A stretch of 64,000 bases of DNA from Methyloligella sp050110875. Its GTDB lineage: Bacteria > Pseudomonadota > Alphaproteobacteria > Rhizobiales > Methyloligellaceae. The stretch spans positions 992,001-1,056,000 of the forward strand of contig CP188828.1 of NCBI GenBank assembly GCA_050110875.1, in the 5' to 3' direction. The notes beneath the pieces were generated by a model. That model did no database searches. It was not told where the DNA came from and saw only the letters and a program-made list of their open reading frames with translations. Shown one piece after another: positions 9,661 to 18,613 of the stretch; positions within the stretch are counted from its first letter, which is position 1; each line of letters starts with the position of its first letter. Position numbers and translations under genes: made by a program.

Positions 9661-9933
9661 ATGAACGAGCACGAAAAAGAAGACCGCGAACAGTTTCTGC
9701 CCATCAGCCAGGGCGAGCTGGCCATGCTCGGCGATGGCGAGGTGGCTTACATCAAGCAGCTCGATGCCGTCGTGGCCCAGAAGCTCTTCCCCGCTCTGCG
9801 CGAGGCGCCGGAAGGCATCGATCTCTACGCCGTGCTCGGCGCGGACGGCACGCCGCTGGCGCTGACCGACAGTTGGAACGCTGCCGTGGCGAATGTCATG
9901 GAGAACGATCTCGTGGCGGTGAGCCTGCACTAA
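9661..9933 (+). CDS. DUF1150 family protein
   Basis: A 90-residue acidic cytoplasmic protein of unknown function. It begins after an ideal AGGAGG ribosome site 8 nt upstream of ATG 9661, so the longer reading frame from 9631 is rejected. Recognisable family features are ISQGELAMLG near the N-terminus, YIKQL in the middle, and the ending LYAVLGADGTPLALTDSW then NDLVAVSLH. It is second in the hsp20 unit and is closed by a strong terminator, so it is very probably heat-induced together with the chaperone. A role as chaperone partner is plausible but untested here. Confidence 0.9.
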   Translation: MNEHEKEDREQFLPISQGELAMLGDGEVAYIKQLDAVVAQKLFPALREAPEGIDLYAVLGADGTPLALTDSWNAAVANVMENDLVAVSLH

Positions 9934-10014
9934 GGGCCGCAATCGACCTCGCGTCGGCCGCCGAGGGCTGGCATCGCCATGTCCCTTTAAGCGCTAGACT
10001 CAAGCACCAGAATC

Positions 10015-10055
10015 GGAAAGGCCCGGCACGAACAGCGCGCCGGGCCTTTCCTTTT
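10015..10055 (+). terminator. Rho-independent terminator of hsp20-DUF1150
   Basis: A 13-pair stem (GGAAAGGCCCGGC with GCCGGGCCTTTCC) with an 11-nt loop is followed by TTTT. It lies about 80 nt after the DUF1150 stop. Confidence 0.9.
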
Positions 10056-10077
10056 GCTTCTATGGGCGATCGCGCGC

Positions 10078-10542
10078 CTAAGCCGCGTCCGAGGCCGCCT
10101 CTTCGGTGAGGATGGCGTAGAGAGCGGACTGGTCCTTGGCGCCGCGCAGCTTCTCCCGCGCATGATTGTCGCGCAGGACGCGCGAGACGCGGGCCAGCGC
10201 CTTCAGATGGTCAGCCCCGGCTCCTTCCGGCGCAAGCAGGAGAAAGACCAGGTCGACCGGCTCGCCGTCGGCCGCGTCGAAGTCGAGTGGTGTGCCAAGG
10301 CGGGCAAACAGCCCGATAATGTGGTTGAGGCCCGCGATCTTGCCGTGGGGAATGGCAATGCCTTGGCCAAGCCCGGTGGAGCCCAGCCGCTCGCGCTGAA
10401 GCAGAACGTCGAAGACGTCGCGTTCCTCCAGACCGGTCAGCTTGGCAGCCCGGGTCGCAAGCTCCTGGATAAGCTGCTTCTTGCCGTTCGCCTTGAGCCC
10501 CGACACAACCGCGTCGGGCCCGATCAGGTCGCCTAATTCCAT
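10078..10542 (-). CDS. ptsN: Nitrogen PTS EIIA protein PtsN
   Basis: Phosphoryl acceptor of the regulatory nitrogen PTS (PtsP-PtsO-PtsN), which links nitrogen and carbon status to potassium transport, stress responses and surface polymer synthesis. The 154-residue protein carries the phosphorylation site in GIAIPHGK (His66). It also has the family's RERLGSTGLGQG loop and the C-terminal LARVSRVLRD helix. ATG at 10542 is taken as the start; an in-frame TTG at 10560 is less likely. It lies downstream of hpf and rpoN, the classic order in proteobacteria. Confidence 0.95.
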   Translation of the reverse strand: MELGDLIGPDAVVSGLKANGKKQLIQELATRAAKLTGLEERDVFDVLLQRERLGSTGLGQGIAIPHGKIAGLNHIIGLFARLGTPLDFDAADGEPVDLVFLLLAPEGAGADHLKALARVSRVLRDNHAREKLRGAKDQSALYAILTEEAASDAA

Positions 10543-10598
10543 GGTGAAAACCCCACCCAAATGAAGATCGCTCGATTCGCTCCCTGCAGCGGAGCATC

Positions 10599-11183
10599 TT
10601 ACGCGTCGTCGCCAGCGAGGCCCTTAAGATCGAGCCAGCCGATATTCCCGTCGGCGCGGCGATAGACCAAGTTTATGGCGTTATTGCCGGCATTCCTGAA
10701 AACAACCACCGGATAGTCGGACAGATCCATCTGCATTACCGCGTCGCTTACACTCATTTCGTGCACGACGGTCTCCGATTCGGCAATGATAACAGGATCG
10801 CCATCCTCGTTTTCCAGCTCTTCCTGTTCCGGCGGCTGCTGGATCACATAAGACGCGGCAGGCCATTGATTGCGTACGCTCGCCATGCCGCCATGGGCTT
10901 TCAGGCGCCTCTTATAACGGCGGAGGCGCTTATCCAGCCGCTCACAGGCAAGATCCGCGCTTTGATGGGGATCGGCCGCTTCGCCATGGGCCTCCAGGGT
11001 CGCCCCTTGCCAAAGATGAACCGAGCAAGCGGTGCGAAACTGGCCGTGCTCCTTCTCGATGCGAACATGGCCCGCAGGCTCGCGCCCCAGATATTTATCG
11101 AATATTTGCGCGATACGGTCCTGCACGTAGACCCGCATCGCATCCCCTACATCAAGGTTCTTGCCAGTAATCTGTAATGTCAT
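10599..11183 (-). CDS. hpf: Ribosome hibernation-promoting factor, long form
   Basis: A 194-residue long HPF. Residues 1-100 form the HPF/YfiA ribosome-binding domain (MTLQITGKNLDVGDAM, then HVRIEKEHGQFR). A linker leads to a C-terminal dimerisation domain of about 60 residues (MSVSDAVMQMDLSDYPVVVF, then NINLVYRR-type and GNIGWLDL elements). Long HPF alone makes 100S ribosome dimers in stationary phase. Its position between rpoN and ptsN is the common arrangement, and its 230-nt upstream region may hold its own promoter. Confidence 0.94.
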   Translation of the reverse strand: MTLQITGKNLDVGDAMRVYVQDRIAQIFDKYLGREPAGHVRIEKEHGQFRTACSVHLWQGATLEAHGEAADPHQSADLACERLDKRLRRYKRRLKAHGGMASVRNQWPAASYVIQQPPEQEELENEDGDPVIIAESETVVHEMSVSDAVMQMDLSDYPVVVFRNAGNNAINLVYRRADGNIGWLDLKGLAGDDA

Positions 11184-11413
11184 TGTCTATTGCGAGGCTG
11201 CCGTAGACCCGTCTTTCGCACCGTTTTCGGGGCGCCGCGGATGCCGCTTCGAAGCGGAGGATTCATTGGCCCGGTTTTCTGCCGGGTATCTCCCTGGTCA
11301 AGCCAACCCAGTCGCGGCCGGAAGCTAGCCCTCCCTATTTGAGGTGTCAAACGCATTCGGAAGCTGCCTACAACCGTCTAGATCCGCTCCTTTCCGGCAG
11401 CCGGAGACATTGT

Positions 11414-12979
11414 TCAGGCGGTTGCGCTCAGCGCGAGCCGCTTCAATCTACGACGCTGCACGGAGGACGGGATCCGCAAGGATTCACGGTACTTCGCAAC
11501 CGTCCGGCGTGCGATATCGATGCCGTCGTCTTTAAGTTTCTCCACAATCTTGTCGTCAGAAAGGACGTCTTGAGCCTGCTCCAGCTCGATCATCTCCTTG
11601 ATGCGGTGGCGCACCGATTCGGAGGAGTGCGCATCGCCGTCGGCGGTCGCCGGGACCGAGGAGGTGAAGAAATATTTCAGCTCGAAGAGGCCACGGTTGG
11701 TCGCCATGTACTTGTTGGCGGTGACACGGCTGACGGTCGATTCGTGCATCGAAATAGCATCGGCGACCTGTTTGAGGTTCAAAGGCCGCAGATGGCGCAC
11801 CCCGTAGGTGAAGAACCCATCCTGCTGGCGGACGATCTCCTGGGATACCTTCAAGATCGTGCGGGCTCGCTGATCGAGGCTTTTGACCAGCCAGTTGGCG
11901 GTGTGGAAGCACTCGGTCAGATAGGTCTTGTCCTCCTTGCGCTTCGCGGATTTCGAGACCGTCGTGTAATAGCTCTGATTGACCAGCACCTTGGGAAGGG
12001 TCTCGGTGTTGAGCTCGACATGCCAGCTCCCATCGGGAAGCTGCTGGACCATGACATCGGGCACGATGGGCTGAGCCGGGCTCGCGCCGAAGCTCAATCC
12101 AGGCTTGGGATCGAGCCGCTTCAACTCCTGGATCATATCGCAGAGATCTTCGTCGGAAACGCCGCAGAGCCGGCGCAGGGCGCCAAGATCGTGGGCGGCG
12201 AGACGGTCGAGATTGTCCAATAGCGCGACCATGGCCGGATCGCAGCGATCCCGTTCTCGGAGCTGCAGCGCCAGGCATTCCCGCAAGTCCCGGGCGAAGA
12301 CGCCGCAAGGCTCGAAGGTCTGAAGGACCGCAAGCGTCTCCTCCACCAGCTCCAGAGGCGCATCGAGCTGCTCGACACTCGTTTCCAGATCGGTCTGGAG
12401 ATAGCCCGTCTCGTCGACATTATCGATGAGGTGATGGCCGATCATGCGCTGCACGGGATCGGTGACCGCCAGGTTCAACTGCTCGGCGAGATGGGCGCGC
12501 AACGTGGTCGATTGGGCGACATAGGCTTCGAGATTGGGCGTATCGCCATCGTCGAACCCCTGCCCCCGGGCCATGTCGAGCCCGGCACCATTCCAGACAA
12601 GATCGGACTGGGCCGGCGGGGCGGCCGGCTCGTTGTCGGGAAAGATATCGCTGGGATCGGCGTCGAGACTGTCGTTCGATTTCGTGCCGTCCTTGGCTTG
12701 CAGGTCGAGCCAATCGCCATCGTCCTCGCCGTCGCTCTCAAGCGAAGCCCGGCGGCTGTCATGATCGGCGCCGTTGGCGTGCTCGGGCTGCGAATCGTAA
12801 GCGGATACCGGCTCGTCGTCCTGGGGTCGCTCCAGAAGCGGGTTGCGTTCCAGCTCACCGTCGACGAACTCCGTCAGCTCGAGATTCGAGAGCTGCAGCA
12901 GCTTGATGGCCTGCTGCAGCTGGGGCGTCATGACGAGGGTCTGCGCCTGGCGAAGTTCGAGCTTTGTGGTGATCGACAC
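11414..12979 (-). CDS. rpoN: RNA polymerase sigma-54 factor
   Basis: Directs polymerase to -24/-12 promoters with AAA+ activators. The 521-residue protein has the Gln/Leu-rich activator-binding region I (LRQAQTLVMTPQLQQAIKLL) and an acidic region II. The core-binding part follows, then a helix-turn-helix with MHESTVSRV and the invariant RpoN box ARRTVAKYRE at residues 490-499. It starts with GTG at 12979, with a GGAG-type site upstream. It lies 49 nt downstream of lptB, the conserved lptB-rpoN-hpf-ptsN order, so it may be read partly through from the lpt genes. Confidence 0.96.
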   Translation of the reverse strand: MSITTKLELRQAQTLVMTPQLQQAIKLLQLSNLELTEFVDGELERNPLLERPQDDEPVSAYDSQPEHANGADHDSRRASLESDGEDDGDWLDLQAKDGTKSNDSLDADPSDIFPDNEPAAPPAQSDLVWNGAGLDMARGQGFDDGDTPNLEAYVAQSTTLRAHLAEQLNLAVTDPVQRMIGHHLIDNVDETGYLQTDLETSVEQLDAPLELVEETLAVLQTFEPCGVFARDLRECLALQLRERDRCDPAMVALLDNLDRLAAHDLGALRRLCGVSDEDLCDMIQELKRLDPKPGLSFGASPAQPIVPDVMVQQLPDGSWHVELNTETLPKVLVNQSYYTTVSKSAKRKEDKTYLTECFHTANWLVKSLDQRARTILKVSQEIVRQQDGFFTYGVRHLRPLNLKQVADAISMHESTVSRVTANKYMATNRGLFELKYFFTSSVPATADGDAHSSESVRHRIKEMIELEQAQDVLSDDKIVEKLKDDGIDIARRTVAKYRESLRIPSSVQRRRLKRLALSATA

Positions 12980-13028
12980 TTAACAGCTACTCCACGATCA
13001 GCGTCAGCATACACCTTAGATCAGCCGA

Positions 13029-13856
13029 TCAGATTCTAAACTGGTCACCCAGATAGACGCGCCGCACATCCTCGTTGTTGATGACCTCCTGGGCCGTTCC
13101 ATGGGTGAGAACGGAGCCATCATAGATGATGTAGGCGCGGTCGATGAGCTCAAGCGTCTCCCGCACGTTGTGATCGGTGATGAGAACGCCGATCCCACGA
13201 CGGGTAAGATGCCGCACAAGTGCGCGAATGTCGTTAACGGCGATCGGGTCGATGCCCGCGAAGGGCTCGTCCAGAAGCATGAAGGACGGTCGGGTTGCGA
13301 GCGCTCTGGCGATCTCGACCCGGCGACGCTCACCGCCGGAAAGGCTGAGGGCAGGCGATTTGCGCAGATGCGTAATCCGGAACTCTTCAAGCAAACCATC
13401 GAGCTGATCTTGCCGCGCTCGTTTGTTCGGTTCCACCATTTCCAGCACGGCGAGGATATTTTCTTCAACATTCAGCCCGCGGAAAATAGAGGCTTCCTGC
13501 GGCAAATAGCCAATGCCGAGGCGGGCGCGCCGATACATCGGCAGCTTGGTCACATCCCGGCCATCGATGGTGATGGAGCCGGTATCGGCCGGAATCAAAC
13601 CGGTGATCATGTAGAAGACGGTGGTCTTGCCCGCACCGTTCGGCCCGAGCAGGCCGACAGCCTCGCCTCGGCGGATATCGAGGCTGACGCCGCGAACGAC
13701 CGTACGCTTCTTGAAGCTTTTGGTGATGGCTCGGACGGAGAGGCTGCCTCCGGGGGCCTGACGCGGCTGCGGTCGCCCGGGATGAGACCGTCCTGGGGCC
13801 GTTGCGCCCTGCTCAGCGAGCGCCCGTTGGTCTGGGAACGACAGCAACTTGCCCAC
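13029..13856 (-). CDS. lptB: LPS export ABC transporter ATPase LptB
   Basis: Cytoplasmic ATPase that powers extraction of LPS from the inner membrane with LptFG. The 275-residue protein has Walker A GPNGAGKT (residues 71-78), the Q-loop in YLPQEASIFRGL, signature LSGGERRRVE, Walker B FMLLDEPFAGID and H-loop TDHNVRE. An N-terminal extension of about 38 Pro/Gly/Arg-rich residues precedes the usual start of the family. GTG at 13856 is the assigned start; this extension makes an internal start conceivable, although no better ribosome site was seen. It follows lptA by 62 nt and precedes rpoN. Confidence 0.95.
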   Translation of the reverse strand: MGKLLSFPDQRALAEQGATAPGRSHPGRPQPRQAPGGSLSVRAITKSFKKRTVVRGVSLDIRRGEAVGLLGPNGAGKTTVFYMITGLIPADTGSITIDGRDVTKLPMYRRARLGIGYLPQEASIFRGLNVEENILAVLEMVEPNKRARQDQLDGLLEEFRITHLRKSPALSLSGGERRRVEIARALATRPSFMLLDEPFAGIDPIAVNDIRALVRHLTRRGIGVLITDHNVRETLELIDRAYIIYDGSVLTHGTAQEVINNEDVRRVYLGDQFRI

Positions 13857-13918
13857 TGACCCTTTCCGTTCGTGATTAGAGGCTCAAGCCGGCTCGCATC
13901 GGCTCTTGCGGAGACGCA

Positions 13919-14878
13919 TCAATTGCTCCGTGGGATGAGCGACGTCGGTCCGCCGTCTTCGGACGCTTCGGACCCGTCTTCCGCCGACTTTCGCTTGCCA
14001 CCCTCATTGGGCATGAAAAGGGCACGAATGCGGTTCTTGGCGGCAGCATCGCCCGAATTTTCAAACCTGCTTTCGCCCGTCGCCAGATTGATGACAAGCT
14101 TGCTTCCCTTTAGCACATTCTGGCCTTGGGTTAACACAACATTGCCGCCTACGGTTACCATCTGGCCGGGCACGTCATAGATCGCCCAATCGCTATGAGC
14201 GGTCTGATCCTCACCGCTGGCAAGCACCACGTCGTCGCGCACGGTAACCGTCTCCTTCGCCATATCGTAGACGGCAGAGTCGCTCTTGGTGGTCTGATCC
14301 TTGTCGCTTTTGATCGACACATTGCCGGACAGGGTGACCATTTTGGTCTCGACGTCGTAGAGCAGGCGGTCGCCCGTCGCGCTCTGATCCTCCGCATTCC
14401 GGATGACCACGTTGCCCTTGGCCTCGATCTTGGCGAGCTGGCTTGCGGGCCCTTGAGACGTCTCGGGCCGATCCGAAGCGTCGTTCCGGGTCGTCTCGCC
14501 TTGGTTTTCCGCGACCTGCGTGGGTTCCGCCGCCTTGCTGAGCGGATTGGCCGAGCCTTTGTAATAGACCTCCAGCCTTGTGGTGGTGAGGGTGGTGTCG
14601 CCCTGAACCGCTCTCACATTGCCGGTAAACACCGCAACCTTCTTGGCGTCGTAGACGGTGAGCCGTTCGGACGCGATGTCGATCGGCTTGTCGGAATTCT
14701 TGGAAAGACCTTTGAAGGCCCCCGGCTTGGCACCGACCGGGCCCGACCCGCCGATTATGGTCTGCGCCTTCAAGGGCGCGGCAGCGCACGCCGCCATGAG
14801 ACTGCCGGCCATGATCGCGACGACGGCAAGAGACGGCCGGATCGTCGGGGTCCTGCGGCTTTGCCAGCGGGAAATCAT
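13919..14878 (-). CDS. lptA: LPS transport periplasmic protein LptA
   Basis: Periplasmic bridge protein that carries LPS between LptC and LptD. The 319-residue product has an N-terminal hydrophobic signal (residues 15-40, with cleavage likely near LKAQ) and then an OstA beta-jellyroll. The jellyroll repeats IDIASERLTVYDAKKVAVFT, KGNVVIRNAEDQSATGDRL and further strand repeats up to GGNVVLTQGQNVLKG. A Glu/Pro/Thr-rich insertion lies at about residues 105-145. The start ATG overlaps the lptC stop by 4 nt, so the two are translationally coupled. Confidence 0.93.
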   Translation of the reverse strand: MISRWQSRRTPTIRPSLAVVAIMAGSLMAACAAAPLKAQTIIGGSGPVGAKPGAFKGLSKNSDKPIDIASERLTVYDAKKVAVFTGNVRAVQGDTTLTTTRLEVYYKGSANPLSKAAEPTQVAENQGETTRNDASDRPETSQGPASQLAKIEAKGNVVIRNAEDQSATGDRLLYDVETKMVTLSGNVSIKSDKDQTTKSDSAVYDMAKETVTVRDDVVLASGEDQTAHSDWAIYDVPGQMVTVGGNVVLTQGQNVLKGSKLVINLATGESRFENSGDAAAKNRIRALFMPNEGGKRKSAEDGSEASEDGGPTSLIPRSN

Positions 14879-15612
14879 TGCTGGCTTTCCCCCGTCACGG
14901 AAGGAGTCGGGGACGCGCCGGCCGTTCCCTCGCCGCTCAGGGCCTGTTTCGGCTTCGGCACCAGGTGAACCTTCACGTCGCCGGCGAATTCCAGCACCTT
15001 TTCCGCCGAATGGAAGGTGAGCGTTTCGGAATGGACGGTGCTTCTATCCATTTGGAAAACGACAGGCTCCGGCGAATGGAGGACCTGCTTGGCCATGTCG
15101 ATCTCGGCCAAGGTCAGCTGGCCGGTGATGCCCGAGCTGGTCTGCACCCGGATTTTCTCCTGCATCACCAGGCGTTCCTTCTCGTTGTCGAAAGTGCCGC
15201 GCAGTGCGCTCATGCGGGACCAGCCGTCCTCGCCGCTGTTCACCTCGGCCTTGATCTCGTGCAGATCGATCAGGTTCGGGTTCGCGACCTTCTGATCGGC
15301 ATAAGCGGCACTGATGACGTAATCGCCATTCTCCTTGTCGACGCCTTTCAGCGTCGGGTTGGTCATCCGCAAGGCGCCGTCGGTGACCTCGATACCGCTG
15401 ATGCTGGCTTCCATGTCGCCGACGGACACGCTCATGCTCGAGGAGACGAAATAGGTCGCGATAACCACCAACGCCACGACGGGGAGCACGCGGCGCAGGA
15501 TTCGCACGACACGGCTGTGGCGCGCGGCCCGGACGAAGGCACGGTTCCGCTCCGCCTCGGTGCGCAGCTGAAAGGTTTCGCCGCGCTGGCCTCTGAGAGT
15601 CTCGGTCGTCAT
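14875..15612 (-). CDS. lptC: LPS export system protein LptC
   Basis: Single-pass inner-membrane protein that hands LPS to LptA. In 245 residues there is a basic cytoplasmic start, one membrane helix (VLPVVALVVIATYFVSS, about residues 43-60) and a periplasmic domain. That domain has the LptC pattern of ISGIEVTDGALRMTNPTLKG and ENGDYVISAAYADQ. A Pro/Ser-rich tail closes it. It is upstream of lptA (4-nt overlap) and 182 nt downstream of rnd on the same strand, the standard alphaproteobacterial order. Confidence 0.93.
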   Translation of the reverse strand: MTTETLRGQRGETFQLRTEAERNRAFVRAARHSRVVRILRRVLPVVALVVIATYFVSSSMSVSVGDMEASISGIEVTDGALRMTNPTLKGVDKENGDYVISAAYADQKVANPNLIDLHEIKAEVNSGEDGWSRMSALRGTFDNEKERLVMQEKIRVQTSSGITGQLTLAEIDMAKQVLHSPEPVVFQMDRSTVHSETLTFHSAEKVLEFAGDVKVHLVPKPKQALSGEGTAGASPTPSVTGESQQ

Positions 15613-15794
15613 GGGTGACGGGCTTGCTCCTTGAGCGCTGTCGGGCGGACCCGCTCGCGGCGACCTAGCGTGACGATTTTGATGACATTGCGACGCGAGG
15701 TCCGCGCGAGGCGCTCGTTCCGGCGCTTATCCGGACAAGTTTAGCGGTTTCCGGGCGGCTTGTCCTACGGGGTTTCGCGCTTTCGGCGCCAGCC

Positions 15795-16406
15795 CTAATG
15801 GGCGAACGGATCGATATCGTACCAACCGGAAAGATCGAGGGCGGTGCGAATCGGCAGAAACGCGAAACAACCTTGGGCCAAAGCGGTGCGGCCTTCACGA
15901 GCCAGCATGGCATCCAGACGCTTCTTGATCTCATGCAGATAGAGCACGTCGGCGGCGGCGTATTGCACCTGCTCCTGACTCAGCTGCTCGGCCCCCCAGT
16001 CGGAGGATTGCTGCTGCTTGGAGATCTCGACCCCTAGAAGCTCGCGGCAAAGATCCTTCAGCCCGTGCTTGTCCGTATAGGTGCGCGCCAGTTTGGAGGC
16101 GATTTTGGTGCAATAGACCGGCCCCGTCATAACGCCCAGGTAATGCTGCATGACCGCCATGTCGAAGCGGGCGAAGTGAAAGATTTTCAGCACCGATTGA
16201 TCGGCAAGCAACCGCGTGAGCTCCGGCGCCTCGTAGCGGCCGTCGAGCTGGACCAGATGGGCATTGCCGTCGCCGGAGGAAAGCTGGACCAGGCAGAGCC
16301 GGTCGCGAAAGGGGTTGAGGCCGAGGGTTTCGGTGTCGATGGCAACTTGCTGGACGCCATCGAACAGCCCCTTGGGCAGATCGCCTTTGTAGAGTTTGAC
16401 CTTCAA
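15795..16406 (-). CDS. rnd: Ribonuclease D-like 3'-5' exonuclease (short form)
   Basis: DEDDy-type exonuclease trimming structured RNA 3' ends. In 203 residues are the catalytic motifs ExoI AIDTETLGL (Asp/Glu pair), ExoII HFARFDMAV and ExoIII YAAADVLYL (Tyr and Asp). The HRDC domains of E. coli RNase D are absent, as is usual for the ~200-residue alphaproteobacterial form. The only in-frame start is TTG at 16406, since a stop codon lies two codons upstream. It sits upstream of lptC, a conserved neighbour. Confidence 0.9.
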   Translation of the reverse strand: MKVKLYKGDLPKGLFDGVQQVAIDTETLGLNPFRDRLCLVQLSSGDGNAHLVQLDGRYEAPELTRLLADQSVLKIFHFARFDMAVMQHYLGVMTGPVYCTKIASKLARTYTDKHGLKDLCRELLGVEISKQQQSSDWGAEQLSQEQVQYAAADVLYLHEIKKRLDAMLAREGRTALAQGCFAFLPIRTALDLSGWYDIDPFAH

Positions 16407-16527
16407 GCCTCACATCCGAAGTTGAGGACGTTTCCGTCGGGATGTTTCATGAAGAAATCTCTCAGGCCGTAGTCGCGGTCGGCCGGCTCGACCTCGTGGC
16501 GTCGCGCCTTTCGAGGAAAAGCGCGGA

Positions 16528-16614
16528 TGGTGCCCAGGAGAAGACTCGAACTTCCACGCCCTTTCGGGCACTAGCACCTGAAGCTAGCGCGTCTACCAAT
16601 TCCGCCACCTGGGC
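16528..16614 (-). tRNA. tRNA-Leu (anticodon CAG)
   Basis: An 87-nt class II tRNA on the minus strand. The acceptor GCCCAGG pairs with CCTGGGC, the D-loop contains GGAATTGGTAGAC, the anticodon loop CTTCAGG gives CAG, and there is a long variable arm (TGCCC with GGGCG). The T arm holds GTTCGAGTC, and CCA is encoded. It reads CUG codons, the major leucine codon in a GC-rich genome. Confidence 0.96.
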
Positions 16615-16738
16615 CAAGGGGGTTCTGCCTATTATCGGCGCTCGCGCTTGTCAATCGACTCAGTTGCGCTTGAGGCCGGCGCCGGGCTGTTATAGTTGGC
16701 TAGATGGGCGTGAATCGCGTGCGAGTAAAGGGGCGAAA

Positions 16739-17722
16739 ATGGCGGTCGATCTGAACGTAACCAGCCGGGTCACGATTTTCGGAGGGTCCGGCTTCCTCGG
16801 CCGGCATATCGTGCGCGCCATCGCCAAGACGGGGGCACGGATGCTGATCGCCGTGCGCCGGCCGCATCTGGCGAACTACCTGCAGCCCTTGGGCGGGGTG
16901 GGCCAGATCAATTTCGTGCAAGCCAATGTCCGCTATCCGGAAACCCTGGTCCGCGCGGCCGCCGGCTCCGATGCGGTGGTCAATCTCGCCGGCATTTTGG
17001 CCCCGAGCGGCAAGCAGACCTTCGAATCGATTCATGCGGAAGGCGCCGAGAATGCCGCCAAGGCGGCGGTCGAGGCCGGTGTCTCCACCATGGTGCATAT
17101 CTCGGCCATCGGCGCCGATCCCGATTCGCCGTCGGCCTATGGCCGGACCAAGGCGGCGGGCGAGGCCGCCGTGCTGAAGCACTTCCCGAACGCCGTGATC
17201 TTGCGGCCTTCCATTGTGTTCGGGCCGGAGGACGATTTCTTCAATCGCTTCGCGGCCATGGCGCGCATTTCTCCTGCTTTGCCCTTAATCGGCGGCGGAA
17301 GAACGAAGCTGCAGCCGGTCTTCGTCGGCGATGTGGCGAAAGCCGTGGTGGCCGGGCTCGAAGGCCGGGCGCGGGGCGGCCATATCTACGAGCTCGGCGG
17401 GCCGGAGATCGTCACCATGGAAGACGTGATGCGCCGGGTGCTCGCCTATACGGATCGCAACCGGATGCTGGTGAATCTGCCCTTCTGGCTCGCCGGTTTC
17501 ATGGCGCAGTTCCTGCAATATCTGCCGAATGCACCACTCACGCCGGACCAGGTGCGCATGCTTCGGGCCGACAATGTGGTGAGCGAGGCCGCCGACGAGG
17601 CGGGCCGGACCCTGGAAGGTCTCGGCATCGCCGAGGTGCCGATGCAGGCCGTGGTGCCGGATTATCTGGAGCGCTTCCGGCCGCGGGGGCAATTTTCGGC
17701 CCGGCCGCCGGCTCACGTATAG
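16739..17722 (+). CDS. NDUFA9-like NAD(P)-binding protein (complex I subunit family)
   Basis: An atypical short-chain dehydrogenase of 327 residues. The Rossmann motif GGSGFLG lies at residues 15-21, the conserved N-L-A-G-I stretch (VVNLAGILA) and a YGRTKAAGE element (Tyr/Lys pair) follow, and RPSIVFGPEDDFFNR marks the branch related to mitochondrial NDUFA9. In alphaproteobacteria this protein has been found associated with NADH dehydrogenase, probably as a structural NADPH-binding subunit, but it is not encoded with the nuo genes here. The ATG at 16739 follows AAAGGGG. Its 3' end overlaps the convergent uppP gene by 10 bp, a linkage common in the class. Confidence 0.88.
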   Translation: MAVDLNVTSRVTIFGGSGFLGRHIVRAIAKTGARMLIAVRRPHLANYLQPLGGVGQINFVQANVRYPETLVRAAAGSDAVVNLAGILAPSGKQTFESIHAEGAENAAKAAVEAGVSTMVHISAIGADPDSPSAYGRTKAAGEAAVLKHFPNAVILRPSIVFGPEDDFFNRFAAMARISPALPLIGGGRTKLQPVFVGDVAKAVVAGLEGRARGGHIYELGGPEIVTMEDVMRRVLAYTDRNRMLVNLPFWLAGFMAQFLQYLPNAPLTPDQVRMLRADNVVSEAADEAGRTLEGLGIAEVPMQAVVPDYLERFRPRGQFSARPPAHV

Positions 17723-18510
17723 AGCAGCACCACCAGGAAGCCGGAGAGCACCATCCGGTAAATCACGAAGGGCAGGAAGCTCACCCGCCTGACCAGCGCC
17801 ATCAGGAAGGCAATGGCCGCCAGACCGGCGAAGAATGTCAGGCCGGCACAGATAAAGCTGTCGGCGGAGATGGTATCGCCGGCGGCGAGGGCGTCGCTCA
17901 GGGTCAGCACGCCAGCGCCCAGCATGGCCGGGATGCCCAACAGGAACGAGAAGCGGGCCGATTCGGTACGGGTAAAGCCGAGGAAACGCGCCGCCGACAT
18001 GGTGACGCCGGAGCGGCTGGTACCGGGAATCAGAGCCAGGGCCTGGGCCACGCCGATGAAGACCGCCTGGAACAATGTCATGTTTTCCATGGTCTTCACT
18101 TGCTTTCCGACCATATCGGCGATCAGCATGACAATGCCGTAGAAGAAGGTGTTGAAGGCAACGACGCCAACGCTGCGCTCCAGCTCCATGAAGCCGAACT
18201 TCTTCAGAAAGAGGCCGAAGATGATTGCCGGGATCGTGGCGATTACGATAAAGGCGGCGAGCTTGCCCTCCTCGGTGAGCTTGCCTTGCAAAAGCTCCAA
18301 TGCCCCGCCGGCGAGACGCATGACGTCGCGCCAGAAATAGATCAAGATTGCGAGCAGCGTGCCCAGATGGACCATCACATCGGTGAAATGTCCCTGGTCC
18401 GGCCAACCCGTCAGATAGGGGATGAGAACCAGATGCCCGGAAGACGAAATCGGCAGGAATTCGGTGATACCCTGCACGACGGCAAGGACGATGATCTGCT
18501 CGATCGACAT
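17713..18510 (-). CDS. uppP: Undecaprenyl-diphosphate phosphatase UppP (BacA)
   Basis: Integral membrane phosphatase that recycles undecaprenyl pyrophosphate to the carrier lipid used for peptidoglycan and O-antigen; overexpression gives bacitracin resistance in other bacteria. In 265 residues with about eight membrane segments it has both signature motifs: ITEFLPISSSGHLVL near the N-terminus and PGTSRSGVTMSAARFLG in the middle. The start is ATG 18510. It converges on the NDUFA9-like gene with a small overlap. The glycan genes that follow at 22-26 kb would use the same carrier. Confidence 0.96.
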   Translation of the reverse strand: MSIEQIIVLAVVQGITEFLPISSSGHLVLIPYLTGWPDQGHFTDVMVHLGTLLAILIYFWRDVMRLAGGALELLQGKLTEEGKLAAFIVIATIPAIIFGLFLKKFGFMELERSVGVVAFNTFFYGIVMLIADMVGKQVKTMENMTLFQAVFIGVAQALALIPGTSRSGVTMSAARFLGFTRTESARFSFLLGIPAMLGAGVLTLSDALAAGDTISADSFICAGLTFFAGLAAIAFLMALVRRVSFLPFVIYRMVLSGFLVVLLYT

Positions 18511-18613
18511 GAGCCCCCTTTTCTAGCCGCCTTGTTCCGGCCGGCTGCAGGTTCTATACGGAGCGACCGACTCGCGCGATGTTTTTTGCGGCCCAACGGC
18601 GCCGAATAGGTCG

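Noticed and set aside
16528..16620. Genomic-island integration at tRNA-Leu
   Set aside because: The flanking genes (rnd, NDUFA9-like) are standard chromosomal neighbours; no integrase and no repeated tRNA 3' end were seen.
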